The notes under the pieces: model-generated
What the model was told of the DNA's origin: nothing
The model's input: only the letters and a program-made list of their open reading frames with translations
The model's database searches: none
Translations under genes and position numbers: made by a program
Shown here: in pieces, positions 12,366 through 24,710 of the stretch
Layout of the letters: each line of letters starts with the position of its first letter
Position numbering within the stretch: the first letter of the stretch is position 1
NCBI GenBank assembly: GCA_963920765.1
Contig: OY987244.1
Span: forward strand, 16,844,358-16,908,357
Length of the DNA: 64,000 bases
Reading direction: 5' to 3'
Source: Ulota crispa
Lineage: Eukaryota; Streptophyta; Bryopsida; Orthotrichales; Orthotrichaceae

Positions 12366-12613
12366 CCATATTAGGTAAATTGGATAAAATAGTACATTCT
12401 GGGATTTTTACTATTTCTTTGTTATGTACAATTTAGCATATTACAAAAAAAACAAACCTGCACTTTCTTGTACAACAGTGAAGTCTCAATGATTGCCTCC
12501 AAGAATTTCAAACGATTACACCTTTGAGCTATAGCTATGGCTACATTTACTATATGTAAGATTAAGGTGGAGTACAAAGTGGTCCCTCTGTTTTCTCAAT
12601 TTACCTAATATGG
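12366..12613. mobile_element. 250-bp MITE family, copy 2
   Basis: CCATATTAGGTAAATTGG at the left and CCTAATATGG at the right. The inner block GTGGAGTACAAA is inverted relative to copy 1. The flanks TAACA and TGTTA are mirror images, so the inverted repeat may extend further or the target may be palindromic. Confidence 0.7.
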
Positions 12614-12820
12614 TGTTAATTACAATTTTTGCGCTATTAAAATATTACTAAATAACAACTTCAAAAGCTTATTTTGGTTTCACATTGGGAATTGTGTACA
12701 AATTTTTATTTTAGTTTCTCCTAGTATGTAGTATGTATGGCTATGGAGCAAGAAAGCTTCTCTTGCTCTTGCTTCAATGTGAACAATTTTGTACTAATGA
12801 GTTATTTGGAAGCTGCTTAA

Positions 12821-13735
12821 CCCCTAAAATTCTTTTGTGTTTAGAGGCCCAAAACTGCTTCAAAATACTAGTCCCCAAACTAGGGTCAAAATCTTCATTG
12901 AAACTTACTTTTTAACAAATCCAACCATAGGATCCTTTGGTTAAATTGCACAAGTACATTGTCTCAAAATTTCAGAATGAACATCCCCACCAATTGCAAG
13001 ATCAATGTGCCTAAACTTCAAAATGTAGGTTTTTCTAGTCCTTCCAAAAGGTGAGGTTTTGATTTTCAAACTTTTTAGAAAAAAACACATATGTTGTATC
13101 TCTTGTGCAATTTTTGCAATATGTCGGAAAACGGGTTGAAAGCATATATAAAAAAATTAACCAAAAAAGAATTGGATTCATTTTTACAAAAATTGTAAAG
13201 TGAAAGGTATTGATGAATGAAAGGTATAACTAATATGCTAATAAGTTTTGGAAGAATTTGAAAATTGTTAATCCCAATGGTGAGAATGCTCTAACAGACA
13301 ATTAGGAACTTTATTTTTCATTTTCATTTGAAAATTTTCAAAATTGAGAGTAAAAGATAACTTTATATGTTTTTTCTACCCTCTTCCTACCTTCATTGCC
13401 CACAAAAGAAAACTCCTTGTAACTCTTACCTCATTATTTGGAATTGAGTGATTCAATTTTTTTAAGTAGGTATCAATCTATACAATTCTATTAAAAAAAA
13501 AAAAAAATTTAAAATTTAGAATACATTTTTTGCTGCCCGGTTTGACATTGAGATTGAAAAAACCTTCTAACTTTTGCAATACTTATTGGAATGACATGAA
13601 ATAAAGCTTCACATGTAGATTATGATGAGTAGCATCCATCCTAAAAATTTCATGAAAAATTTCCAAATTATGAAGTCAATAGAGCCTGCCCAAGTTCTCA
13701 TAAAGCCCAAAGTGGACTCCTTGGGCCTTTAGGGG
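12821..13735. mobile_element. TTAA-flanked MITE, 915 bp
   Basis: TTAA (12817-12820) then CCCCTAAAATTC. The right end is GGGCCTTTAGGGG then TTAA (13736-13739). Length and terminal bases match the 900-bp class, while the interior is diverged, so it is an old copy. Confidence 0.7.
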
Positions 13736-13739
13736 TTAA

Positions 13740-14313
13740 TTACCATTGTGGTACTATTAGTATATTACTAGAGATTGACTTCAGCAATTTAGAATGGTCT
13801 TATACTAAGATTTGTGTACAAGTGCTTATTTCATTTTTATTTTTTCTATTAGCAAGCTTGAAAAATATTATATTTATACATAACAATGTCAAGTAGTCCT
13901 TTTAGTATTAAATTGATTTTAAAAGAGATGTAAGGCATGTTAACTCTACAGTACACAGCCAAAAATCCGTCTTGCAAAATCCCTTGTATGATTACATTTT
14001 TGAATTTATCCAATTGTACCAAAAAACTATTAACCAATCAACTTTTCAAGGGCAGTTAGTGTTATTTTTTAATGATTTTCATTTTTGTTTTAAATAAGTA
14101 GGTAGATTTATTAAAAAAAGCTAATTTCCTTGTTTTTCTGATTTTCTCAAAATTTCAAAAATGACCTTAATGCCATACTTAACTACATTTGGATTATTTG
14201 CGGAATTTGGGACTAGACCAAGATTATAAAGGTTGGGTGATCTCTATAAAGTATGCAAGAAGAAGGTGCTAAGTGTAGAAACATGCAAGAAAGGTCAAGA
14301 GTAGTGGTTAATG
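13740..14313. other. No gene seen; left border zone of palindrome domain
   Basis: AT-rich with no gene. The sequence character changes near 14,200-14,300, just before the first copy of the GGATC-centred palindrome. Confidence 0.3.
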
Positions 14314-16583
14314 TCACTGGGGATCTCTCGATATACTGTGCTCATGTACAATATGATATTACTTGGTGTAGATGATTTCATATAGTCACACATTTACTTC
14401 AGAGATACAAGAGAAATGGGGAATTTCTGATGTATAACACCGGATTGATAATCAGAAAACATATCAATGATAAGAGAACGTTATTGATATCTTAGTTGGC
14501 GAGGGTCGGGAGTAGACTAGAATGACAGAAGTGTGAGTCCTTTGCCTAGATTTAATTGTGATTTGATACAATGAAAAATCAGCAGTAGACAAACCAAGAA
14601 ATAAGAGAGAAGGGACATGCAATCATCTGGTGAAGTGAGAAATATCGACCATGGGGTGGCTTGAATCCGATAAAGTAGAAATCAATGACGCTGTAGACTA
14701 AGAACTACTAACGACTGCATGATCCAAACATCCACCTGGAGTCGCCAAACGATTGAACTGTACAATATGTATCAAGGGATCCCCCGACAACAGTAATACA
14801 TTAGTGGACACATCAAGATGTAGGGGTAGATTATACCCTGCTAAGATATAGAGAATGGCAATCGTAACAATCACCCATCTGGGGATCCCCCAATAAAGTG
14901 AGTCCAGCAATAGAACAAAACCAAATTAAGACTACACAGTGACTATCATCCAATAGATGAAAGCAAAATCAGTTGGCAGATTGAAGGCAATGGCAAATCA
15001 AGACATAGGAATACATAGAGTATAACATGCATAGCCTCAAAAAAATGTCCAAACTTTGTTCATATGCATAGAATGACCACATTTGTGTCTATTGGAATAA
15101 AATAGGAATTGCACAGTAAAAATACAGAACTAAGTGCATGTAGCTTCTGTAATATGTAAAAACCTTGGTTGACCACGTAATTGACGATAATTCAGAGGAT
15201 CAACGGCAAGCATCTTCAATCTCCTATTTATAAATATTCTACGTGTGACAGGATTTTGTAGGAGCAATGTCACAATTTCTGAAGGGGAGGGCCTAAACTT
15301 GCTCCAGTGATAACCAACAGATCCTACTAAAAATTGAAACTGTGAGACAACATCCTGGGAAGAATACGTCAAAGAAGCTCTGCAAGTGTGTCAGGATTCA
15401 TTGCCGACCATAACCCACAACAAGTATGGGTAACTTAAAACCGAACTAGTCGGACAAAGCCCAGATCTACTTCAATAGGCTGAGGAAGATCCGCAATGCC
15501 ACTCGGAACTCATAGAGCACCATGTAGTACAAATACCATTGCCTCTTGCAAAATGAAACCTCACAAAAGAGTCAAAGATGAAGAATGCAAGATCTCACAA
15601 GAAAGTCGAGTATGACAATTGAAGGAACAGGCCATCATCGAGGGATCCCTGGATAAATAGAGAACAACAAATATCGCAGAAATAAAACATACTATCATTG
15701 CATCTCATTTACAAGGACAAACTAATTAAATCACAACTCAATAGAGATGCGTGAGAAATTCATCTGACTCTAATGAACAACACAATAAAATGGAAACATA
15801 AAAAAGAAAATGCATGTACACAACTAATTTACAATACAAACATTGAACTGTACTATCTAAGTAAGGTAAGCAACAAATTATTCCAAATTATACAATTTGA
15901 AAGTTATAAGAGTAATCAGCATATTGAGTGATAAATGGAGAAAGTCCTAACGATGCTGCAGCTTTCACACACAGGCTAGAATACAACCATGTGAATGAAA
16001 CAAGTAGGCGTGAAAGAATCACAAAATTGAAAGAAAGTACAACCAGTAGGAGTACATCTCCAGACCGGTGCAACACAAATACGTTATAAATATGTGACAT
16101 GGAATTTGTGAAGTGATCAAAAAAGACAAGAATATTCTCAATGGATTGATTACAATGTCAACAAGAAATCATACAAAACACACTTAGGCCATCTTGAATG
16201 TTCAAAAATTCTAGAGGGCATTAGAGACTCAGAGTACCATCAAGGGATCCCCCAATGGTTGGAGAGATGAATCAACAAAAACAGCAGCAGTTCTATGGCA
16301 TTGCACAAAATAGAAACATGAAAACAAATAATGTAAAAATCAACAATTCAAGACAAAAATAGGAAAAGTTAATTAAGATATTATCAACAGATTGCTTTAG
16401 AATATTGTCATTATAGATGTTTGACTTTGAAGTCATGAATTGAATAAAAGGGAATAGTTCATTCCCAAATGTACATTTTCAATATGAACAAAAACTCATA
16501 CTATATACACTAAAGCCTCCTCAAACGCTGCGGTATCGTACCCGGCAATAGAAGAAACATACCATCATTGGGGATCCCCGGAT
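14314..16583. repeat. Dispersed GGGGATCCCC palindromes, left group
   Basis: Copies with centres near 14323, 14779, 14885, 15645, 16247 and 16574 follow the consensus CATC(A/G)GGGGATCCCC(C/G)GATG, each with a few substitutions. The sequence between copies is not repeated. Weak open frames (for example 15130-15372, minus) could be exon remnants, but I recognise no domain. Confidence 0.75.
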
Positions 16584-16626
16584 GTTTACATTAGATGGCA
16601 GTGTCCTATTGTGGTGGTAGTCCCTA

Positions 16627-19172
16627 TCAAATGCACTCCACTAATTCCGGATCCACATCTAACCATCTTTGGCACCGTGGTAGTGGATTCTCCTTGACAA
16701 AGGTAACAACATGTTGATTTGATCTAAAAAGATCGTCAAGCCACGGAATCAACAGATTGATGAGAAAAGTGTCGTTTGGATTCCCAGCCCATGAAATAGG
16801 GTGGATTGCGCAGTATATATTGTTTAGAAGATTTTTATATAGATTGTCATCAACTAGAAGAATATCCTCTAGTGTTGGGTTGTGCCCGCACACCCTCGCG
16901 TACGTCCTTAAGTCTTTAAGAAAATATGGTTTATCTGGATTACAATGACTTCGGTAAGAGGACTCTATGCAAGAATCCTGCATTAAGGTAGCAACGTCAA
17001 GATCACCAAATAAGGCGTCATACGTCAAATCCGCAATCATAACCTGCACGCTAGCTTGAGAAGCACAACTTGAGGACCCAAGTGTTGCTTTGGTGTACAA
17101 CCAATTCGAAAATTGTCTAGCTCCTAGTCCCCAGATACAATGGGGTTTTCCATGGATTCTATATTTGTGAATCAAAACTCCGTTCAGATCTAGAACCACA
17201 GTATACCGTCAAAGTGGTACCTCATTCAACTGCACCAGTTGTAATGGAATATCCACTAGTTAATCTGCAAAGGACAATGACGCCAGGAAGTTAGAGTCAA
17301 AGAAACCAAATTGGAAAGCCAAAGGGACGATGCCAATGTCAAAGTAGGGTGTCATTCTCAGCACCTGGGACTTTGTCATCTCTTACACCCTTTCCCTCAC
17401 AATCCTCAGGATCCCCTCTCGTTGGTGAAGGACTACCCAACTCATCCTCTTTGTTTAACTCCACCCCCTAACAAATAACAAAGTCAAAAGATGAATTGTA
17501 AGTAAATTGCTGACGCAACATGACGGCTTAAATTCTTTTGGAATGAATTGACAGAGAAGAGAGCCTATGAGGAAGAATAAAACTAAAAAAAAAATCAAGT
17601 TCAATGCTTCTAAGTCAGATACAGACCTCTTCAGTATGAACTTTTGCTAGTGTGACAATATTATAATTGGCCACACTTGAACCACCCAGCAAAGGAGCAG
17701 TTGACAGATTAAGGGGCGGTGCATTTGTCATGGTCACAGTCGGCCCTTCAATCAGTGTGACGATATTGACTTCAAAATACAATACCGCTTGCCCAGCAGT
17801 TGTAGGTGGAGGACTAAGAGGGCGGATGTCTTTAAAAGTGTCCAAACAAACCTCTTGAGTTATGAGTTCCATAGGACTGGATTGGGATTCATCCATGTGA
17901 ATAACTACAGCATCAAGCGAGGGCTTGCGGAGTATCCGGGGATCCCCTGATGCATTGACGCTTGCATCTGCATCCTCGGGAGCCCCACCTAAAGTCGACA
18001 AAGAGACAGTCACAGGAGGAGTGGGGGAATGTGAAGGTGGCTGCTGTAATTGGACTCGCGCAGGCTGTGGATGGTCGGAAACTACATGTAGAGAGAGGGC
18101 GGTGATAGTCGCTTGGATTGAGTCGATTGGGGGTGGGGTTGGAATTATTGGGATTGACCTACTTGCTGGAGGAGCAGCCTGCCTGGTTACAAGTGACCGA
18201 CAACATACGCGTTCAGCTCTCTTGGACGCATCCGATTTCTTTGCGTCATCGTCAGTCTCGGAAGTCCGATCCGCCCTAGTCTCCAATTGTTTCTTTGAAG
18301 CAATTCCCTTTGCGCATTGAGCCAATGGCATCGGACCCTTTTTGCATTGGATTGGCCTCTTTGATGAACTCCACATCCTTTTTGTAGGCGCAGACTTCTT
18401 CAAAGCCTTGGCACCGCTCCGCTCCGGACTTTTTCTGGACCTCCAAGTTGGGAATTTGGCCGAGGGGCCAGCAACATTCTTTTCCTTCAATTGACTGGAA
18501 GCCCAAGTATGCTGCCGTGATGTTACATGAAGAACATCTTGCACACACAATGAACAGTGATGAACATCATACGCATCAATTAGGTTGCTAATTAGAGTGA
18601 AAGTGCATCAAGAGATCCCTGGATATCAGTTACCTATGCTCTCGGCATTGTTAAGCATCCGGGGATCCCCCAACAAGAGTCATGTAAGGATCATTCCATA
18701 TCCTGAACTACTGGCTTTAGATATGAAGAGTTCAAACCTGGTCAACATGTTGTAAGTGATGATCGTCCTCGCTGGATTCAGAGGAGCTGGACAATTTCCG
18801 CGATCGTCGATCGACCGAGGGCTCCCTAGTCCTACGCTGATCCGACAGACTTGGGCTCCCTTGACGCCTACGCGAAGGAGGAGATTTTGGAGGCGATTTG
18901 TAAAACTGATTTGAGAGGCCAAAAATTAGGATCCAAATTGAGTTTTGTGATTTAGACAATTGTTGGCATCGGGGGTTCCCTAATAAGAGAGAGAAATTCA
19001 TTGCGAGGGTAGGCACATTGGGAGATCCCCCGATGGTTAGGTAAGGGTACAAACCTCTTCAATATCAAGCCGACGCTGCAAGGGTTCGCGAGAGTGGGAT
19101 GAGTGCTTTGATGGCAACCGTGTGGGGCTCCTCACGCTTCTCTGGGATCAAGGAGAATCAGGCTGGGCTTCC
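16627..19172 (-). CDS. FCP1/NIF-like phosphatase-domain gene, probably decayed
   Basis: The last exon (about 17199-16627) encodes a domain of the FCP1/NLI-interacting-factor type (HAD fold). It shows VVLDLNGVLI, where the usual second Asp of DxDx(T/V) is Asn, then KPYFLKDLR, then LLVDDNLYKNLL, and finally the SWAGNPNDTFL stretch typical of plant members. These phosphatases normally dephosphorylate Ser or Thr residues. The upstream exons are low complexity: about 18550-17631 is rich in Pro, Ser and Thr, about 18900-18735 is Arg/Ser-rich (RRRQGSPSLSDQRR), and about 19172-19054 continues the Arg/Ser character. Exon ends fit GT donors (for example after 17631 and 18735). Two or more in-frame interruptions suggest a decaying copy. 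GGATC palindromes lie in the introns and one lies in coding sequence at 17934-17953. Boundaries are approximate. Confidence 0.5.
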
Positions 19173-19307
19173 TGAAAGTCAATCACAGAGTTAGAATGAG
19201 AAGGATCTCTGTTGCGGTTATTATTGACACCGATAGCAATCAATAAATCTCCCAATATGAGCAACCAAATGATATTTGCAACGCAGCCATCGGGGATCCC
19301 CGAATGG
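17934..19307. repeat. Dispersed GGGGATCCCC palindromes in and around the FCP1-like gene
   Basis: Centres lie near 17942, 18616, 18665, 18976, 19025 and 19296. Two pairs (18616/18665 and 18976/19025) are each 49 bases apart and sit in introns. The copy at 17942 is in exon sequence and would encode the peptide ASGDPRI. Confidence 0.75.
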
Positions 19308-20267
19308 GCACCTCAAAATTCATACTTGGACATTGATGAGCTGCCTCTGGGCCGGATCTTGAGAACCGACCATGTGGTCTAATGCTTCCTCCACTAGTAG
19401 AAAATTCAGCTCAAAATCAACAGAATTTCAACCAAAAACTGTTGATTTTTTCTGTGAATTTGGTCAAGTTGATTTAGGTACTTTTCTGTTGATTTTCTGT
19501 TGATTATTTACAGTTTTCTGTTAATTTGTTGTTGATTTCTATTACGTGTTTTATGTTGTTCAATTCTATTTCTTTTCATTTTTAAAATTTTTTTTCGTAG
19601 AATTTGTTATTATTTTACAAAAATGTGAACTTTTTAGGGGGATGGGCAGCTGCCCGAACTCTCGGGCAGCTGCCAATAGCGGGGTTTGAACCCTCCACCT
19701 CTCCTCTCACACTCCACAACCTTAGCACATTTTCAAAACCACTAGAGAATGTGCAAATGCACATGCATACATTAATATCTTGATTCTATTTGTACATTAA
19801 ATGTTCATGTCTTTAGTAATCCAATAGATTTTGGAGGCTATTTCCGCCCATTAAAAGATTTTTTTTCAAAAAACTTAGAATTAAGAAAAGTTGGTAGATG
19901 TATTTTACTTTCACCTCCATCAGTTTTTTTTGGATTTCAATCTTTTTATCAAAAGTTATGAGCTAAAACCAGAGAAGGTGTTTAGAAATTTTAAATAAAT
20001 TGTTTATTTCCATCCTTTTGATTTTGTTTATAAATTTTTTTTGGAATTCACAAATCTCATAAGGATTGTTGCAGGCAAAGGTTGGATTCATTAATAAACA
20101 TTATTTAGTGCTAGTTTTTTTGTAAAAAGAACCTTATTTTGTTAAAATAGCCTCCATAGTTTGATAGCTTCAAATAACATGAAGTTGTGAAAAGTTATGA
20201 ATTTAAATCCTTGCAATTATAAAATCAAAATTCTATTGACTTTTGAATAGTTTTGGATATTTTGTAA

Positions 20268-20700
20268 GGGCATTAATATGTGAACCACACCCTTTGAACT
20301 ACTGTACCACACCCTTTGAACTACTGTATCACACCCTTGGAGTAAATTTTAGATTTCTACCATCAAAAATTTGAGTTTGAGAATTTTGAATTCAAATTTG
20401 GACTTAGGGACCATGGTATTATCTAGGACCATAAAAAAAATTGCAATTCAACAACACCCAATGAAAAAGCTTATCTTTTTTTACAAACAAAAGTAAAATT
20501 AACAATTTTCTCCCTAACTAAACTTTTTCATTGGGTGTTGTTGAATTGCAACTTTTTTTATGGTTCTAGACAATACCATGGTCTCTAAGTCCAAATCTGA
20601 ATTCAAATTTTCAAATTTAGCTTCTTGATGGTAGAAATTTAAAATTTACCTCATGGTGTGGTATAGTAATTGGAAGAGTGTGGTACACATATCAATTCCC
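20268..20700. mobile_element. Foldback MITE of 433 bp, nested in the CACTA-like element
   Basis: Long inverted arms run inward from GGGCATTAATATGTG and GGGAATTGATATGTG, and both contain ACCACAC-rich blocks and the string CAATACCATGGTC or its equivalent. A truncated relative of one arm occurs at about 37933-38060, beside the GAGCATCTCC element. Confidence 0.7.
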
Positions 20701-21319
20701 ATCTTTTAAAGCTTATAAAAATATTTTATAAGATTGTTTTTTTTTAATTCATTTGATTAGTAATAGAAGGAAAATTACTAAAAATACCCTTTAAGTCTTT
20801 CAAAATATCAAGTTTACGCCGAAAATATGTGAAACATAAAAAATAGTCCTTATTTTTTGTAGGAATATCAATTATACTCCTATTATTTTAGAAAATTAAT
20901 AAAATAACTCTTCTATTTTGAAATGTTAAATATATCCTTGTGTTATTTGAAATGTAAATATCACCTTTGGTTTCTTGTAAGAATTTGCATTAAATTATAC
21001 ACTTGGTTATCATGTAACACAAAAATATTTTTGGTACTTTTAATCTTTAAGGGACATTTATGATTTCTTCAAAGAATTGAGGAGCATCTTTTATATTTAT
21101 TTGTAAAGAAATTTTGGTATTTAAAACAACAAAGTGTTGTACTTTTTGTATAAAATTTTGTTGAATTAGTGAAGTTGTGTCCAAAAGTATCTAGATCAAC
21201 AAAAAACTGTTGAGTTTTTTGTTATTATGGTCATGTGTTTACTTGACTTTAAAGGCTGCTAAGTTTAAATCTTACCAAATTGTGAAAAGTAAAGAAAATA
21301 AAATCAGTCAATGTACACT

Positions 21320-21895
21320 CAAACTTCTAAAAGATTCTTTTTTTTTGAAAACTTCTTTTATTTTTTAAAACTTCAGAAAAATTTAATGATGTCCAAAAAG
21401 GTTTTAGAAAGATTTCAAAAACAAACCTAAACTATTGTGATAGTTTTTTTGAAAGAATTTTGATGATTTACAAAAAGATTCCTAAAGGACTCTAATTCAA
21501 TCTAAGAGATCTATTTCTATAAGTATTTTGAAGTACTTTAACAAATTCCATAAAGATTTTAAAAAGATTCTCAAAGATTCCAAAAAGGTTCTTGAAAATT
21601 CTTAGAGAGTTTCAAAGATTTTTTGAATTTCAAAAAAGATTTTCAAAAGATTCTCAAAGATTCTCAATTGTTCTCAAACATTCTCAAAGATTCCAAAATA
21701 CTTGAAAAGATTTCGAAAGATATCCAAAGATTCATGAAGATTCCTAAAAGATTCTCAAAGATTCTAAAATCTCAAAAGGATTCTTAAATATTCTTAAAAA
21801 TCATGAAAAGATTTTCAATGATTCCCAAAAGATTCTTGAAAATTCTTAAAGATTCACAAAAAATTCCCAAAAGATCTTCAAAAGATTCCAAAATT
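21320..21895. repeat. Degenerate AAAGATTC satellite-like stretch
   Basis: About 570 bases are built from loose repeats of AAAGATTCTC, AAAGATTCCA and TTCTTGAAAA words. It is inside the CACTA-like element and non-coding. Confidence 0.7.
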
Positions 21896-22344
21896 TCTGT
21901 TGATTTAGATAATGGTGTCCAAATCAACAGAATGTATTTAGTTTTTTACAGAATTCTGTTAAATTAGTCAATTAGCGTGGGCAAGTGCCCAAATCAACAA
22001 GAAACTGTTGGTTTACTGTTGTTTTGGAAGAAGTTTTCTACTAGTGAAAACACAGCGTTCCCAATTAGTGTATCACATTGTTCTAGACCACTTCAACCTT
22101 CACAAATTTCCTCATTTCTTCACCAATATTACCATGTTTCATGATTTTTGTAGCGACACATACTACAACCCATGCACTCTGTCACGACGTTCTTCTACAA
22201 AACGACATGACCAACCATTGAAGACTATTAATGTGCTACAACAAGCTTAACTACAGCTCAACATTGCTGAAGACGTCAAAACAGATTCATTGCTCAAAAT
22301 GATAGAGAGAGTTCCGATTCCTTACTAGAGTTTAGAGCCCGAGC

Positions 22345-22746
22345 TTGGTGATGCTGCAGCCGTCCAAATCAGAGTGTGCATTCACAAAAAATGTGACCCC
22401 GCTAACAAACGCCTACGTTGCTGCAACAAGTACTCCACCCACAATCTACGCGAAGCAATATTTCACTAATCAAGCAAGGTCGATTTGTAAAACCGCAAGC
22501 AACAATTCTAATTGCGCTCCACTGACAAGGGCCTATGGTGCTGCAACAATAAAACACCCCAACAATCTAAATGATGCAATACTCTACAAATCAAGGGTGG
22601 TTGATAATTCAAATCTGCAAGCAGCAACTACAATCATGCAAATCCAAAAGCAACAACTACAATTGCACAAGGATGCAAGCAACACGGACGTCCAGAGCAA
22701 AATTACAATGTTTGTAATGCATCGGGGGGAAATGAGGGAGACGTAG
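22345..22746 (+). CDS. Open frame with an internal 120-base duplication, unrecognised
   Basis: The frame of 133 codons has two tandem diverged units of about 120 bases (22395-22514 and 22515-22634), encoding TPLTNAYVAATS and APLTRAYGAATI. Reading frame is kept across both units, which hints at past coding. I recognise no domain, and no splice context or partner exon is evident. It lies directly right of the CACTA-like insertion and might be an exon of the interrupted region. Confidence 0.2.
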   Translation: MVMLQPSKSECAFTKNVTPLTNAYVAATSTPPTIYAKQYFTNQARSICKTASNNSNCAPLTRAYGAATIKHPNNLNDAILYKSRVVDNSNLQAATTIMQIQKQQLQLHKDASNTDVQSKITMFVMHRGEMRET

Positions 22747-22869
22747 TTCCCATCCAACGGGAACGTGCCCGCGTTCCCACTTTGGGGACGCGCTCATGAT
22801 GAAGCCGCCACTAGAAAAAGCCATTGTCCTTGTCGGATCTGAGATTTTTGGGTGCCGAAGCACTCAATT

Positions 22870-24150
22870 CGGCATCATGAAGATTAGAGCTAACCTATTA
22901 ATGATGAAAGTGAATTGCTGGATTAATCCCACCAACAAGCAACCTTAAACTTCTAGTCATCCATATCCTTTTAAAATTGTCATACCTGTTTTCAAAGCTA
23001 AATATGCTAGTTCCAACAGTGTTCAAACATTTAGTGTATATTGTTAATGCTAAATGATAAATCATTGCCACAAATTTCATTTTAGTTCAAGTAAGGATGT
23101 TCTTGTTCACAGTTATTATTTTCATCTGCAATGAATTAAAGTATTTTAAACTTGCATTAATAGTCCTTATCAATTTTTTGTATATTTTAGAGCTCACGGC
23201 AGCATCATTGATTTGCTTGTGAGTATTTTAACTGCTCACATTTCATTATACTTGAACAAGGTCCAATATAATATTTTTCTTATCAAATTTTACTGAGATA
23301 CCTTGTTTATCCACAAATTCAATTATAGTATAAGTTCACGATTTTCATTGCTGCAAGACACAATCATTAGCATTATTTGAAATTGTTATTCTATTCATTT
23401 GAAGAAGAATTTGAATTACTCTTACTCCTTAAAGATGTATGTTGATATTACATTATATTGTTTAGAATATCTTTCACATTCTTGTAGTCTGTGTGTATTT
23501 TATTGGTGCCACATACATTTATGTCAATTCTTTATTGTATTTCCTTTAGTACATTCATATCTTCTAATTCAAATAATAAATGGAAGAACTTTATGATTTA
23601 GATATTTTTCTCATTCTTCAAGCGTTTTTGCTACTACAAAGAGGTGTGACCCTACAGTATGGCTTCTTTAATCTCTCTTATATTTCAAAAGGCATGAAGA
23701 CAAGAATCAAACCCTTTCATAAATAAACTATAATTACATAACACTAATCCAATAGTAAACTTTATTGTTATAATTTAATATTCAAAATGAAAATAAACCA
23801 ACAAAGTCCTAAATAAAGAAGCACTTGTGACCTATCCAAGATATGTGAATATGGAAGAGTTAATGGACTTTCTTGCCCTCAATTCATAGATGGGTCATAA
23901 AAGTATATCCTTGAACTCAAGAGGATGTTAGAGGCCCACTTTAAGATGATCCCCTTAAAGGAGGACCCCATTACCTCATCCTTATGTTTGTGGTTTAGGT
24001 AAACTACTGGGTAATATTCCAATTGCATACCATTGGAATGATATTATTATCACATAATGATTGTACCGCAAGGCTCATTGTGTAAATGTTGTGGATTTGG
24101 TTGAAATAATCCAAGTGAAGACCCCCTAAACCCAAAACCCTTTGCGTTTT
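22870..24150. other. No gene seen
   Basis: AT-rich, with no convincing exon, RNA gene, palindrome or element end. The short open frame at 23399-23596 is hydrophobic low-complexity translation only. Confidence 0.35.
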
Positions 24151-24710
24151 ACAAGAACAAAGAAGTTAATCCAAAATGAGTAGCAATCAAGGTTGGAATG
24201 GAAAGAAAATTGAACCACATGGTCATGATACTATAAGGGGCATTGGGGAATTTTTGTGGAATTAATTCACCCAATCTCATTGGGCCCCCCTTATACCCTA
24301 TCCCTTTTTAGTTACCATGGACTAAGGGGTTATTTCCAAAATTATAGCAAAAAGAGTCAAAATGGGGTGAAAACTGAACCACCTGGTCAGGGTGTTGTAA
24401 AGGGCTATGTATAATTCTTGTGGAACTAAGTGACCCAATATCATTGGGCTCCCTTTATACCCTATCCGTTTTTAGTTTCCATGAACTAACGGGTTAACTC
24501 TCAATGATAAGCAACAAAGGTCAGTATTAAATGAAAATTTAACCACTTGGACAAGGTAGCGTAAGGGGGTATGGGGAATTGTTGTGGAATTAATTGAGCC
24601 AATCTCATTGGACTCCCCTTACATCCTAAACCCTTCAAAATTTTCATGAATTAAGGGATTACTTCCAAATGAATAGCAATGATTGTTGGAATGGAATGAC
24701 AATTTCTTCA
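24150..24710. repeat. Tandem array of about 163-bp units
   Basis: Three diverged units start near 24178, 24345 and 24508, with part units on both sides. Each carries GAACCAC(A/C)TGGTCA-like, GTGGAATTAATT and CTCCCTTATACCCTA-like blocks in order. Divergence is substantial, so the array is old. Confidence 0.75.

Larger units (their letters stand above)
19392..22046. mobile_element. CACTA-like element, about 2.65 kb, non-autonomous
   Basis: The ends are CACTAGTAGAAAA and TTTTCTACTAGTG. Subterminal regions at both ends carry many copies of a CTGTTGATTT-like motif and its complement (19400-19560 and 21898-22030), as CACTA elements do. No clear 3-base target duplication remains, and no transposase is visible. 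It interrupts the palindrome domain and contains a nested foldback at 20268-20700. A tRNA-like antisense box B lies near 19680-19700. Confidence 0.7.

Noticed and set aside
14698-14910. Open frame on the minus strand, 70 codons
   Set aside because: It reads across two GGATC palindromes and has no domain or codon bias; a by-product of the repeats.
17667-18320. Plus-strand open frames opposite the FCP1-like gene
   Set aside because: Shadows of the long low-complexity minus-strand exon; no domain and no splice logic.
19640-19740. tRNA-like sequence with box B GGTTCAAACCC on the minus strand
   Set aside because: No cloverleaf and no convincing box A; at most a SINE fragment, too weak to list alone.
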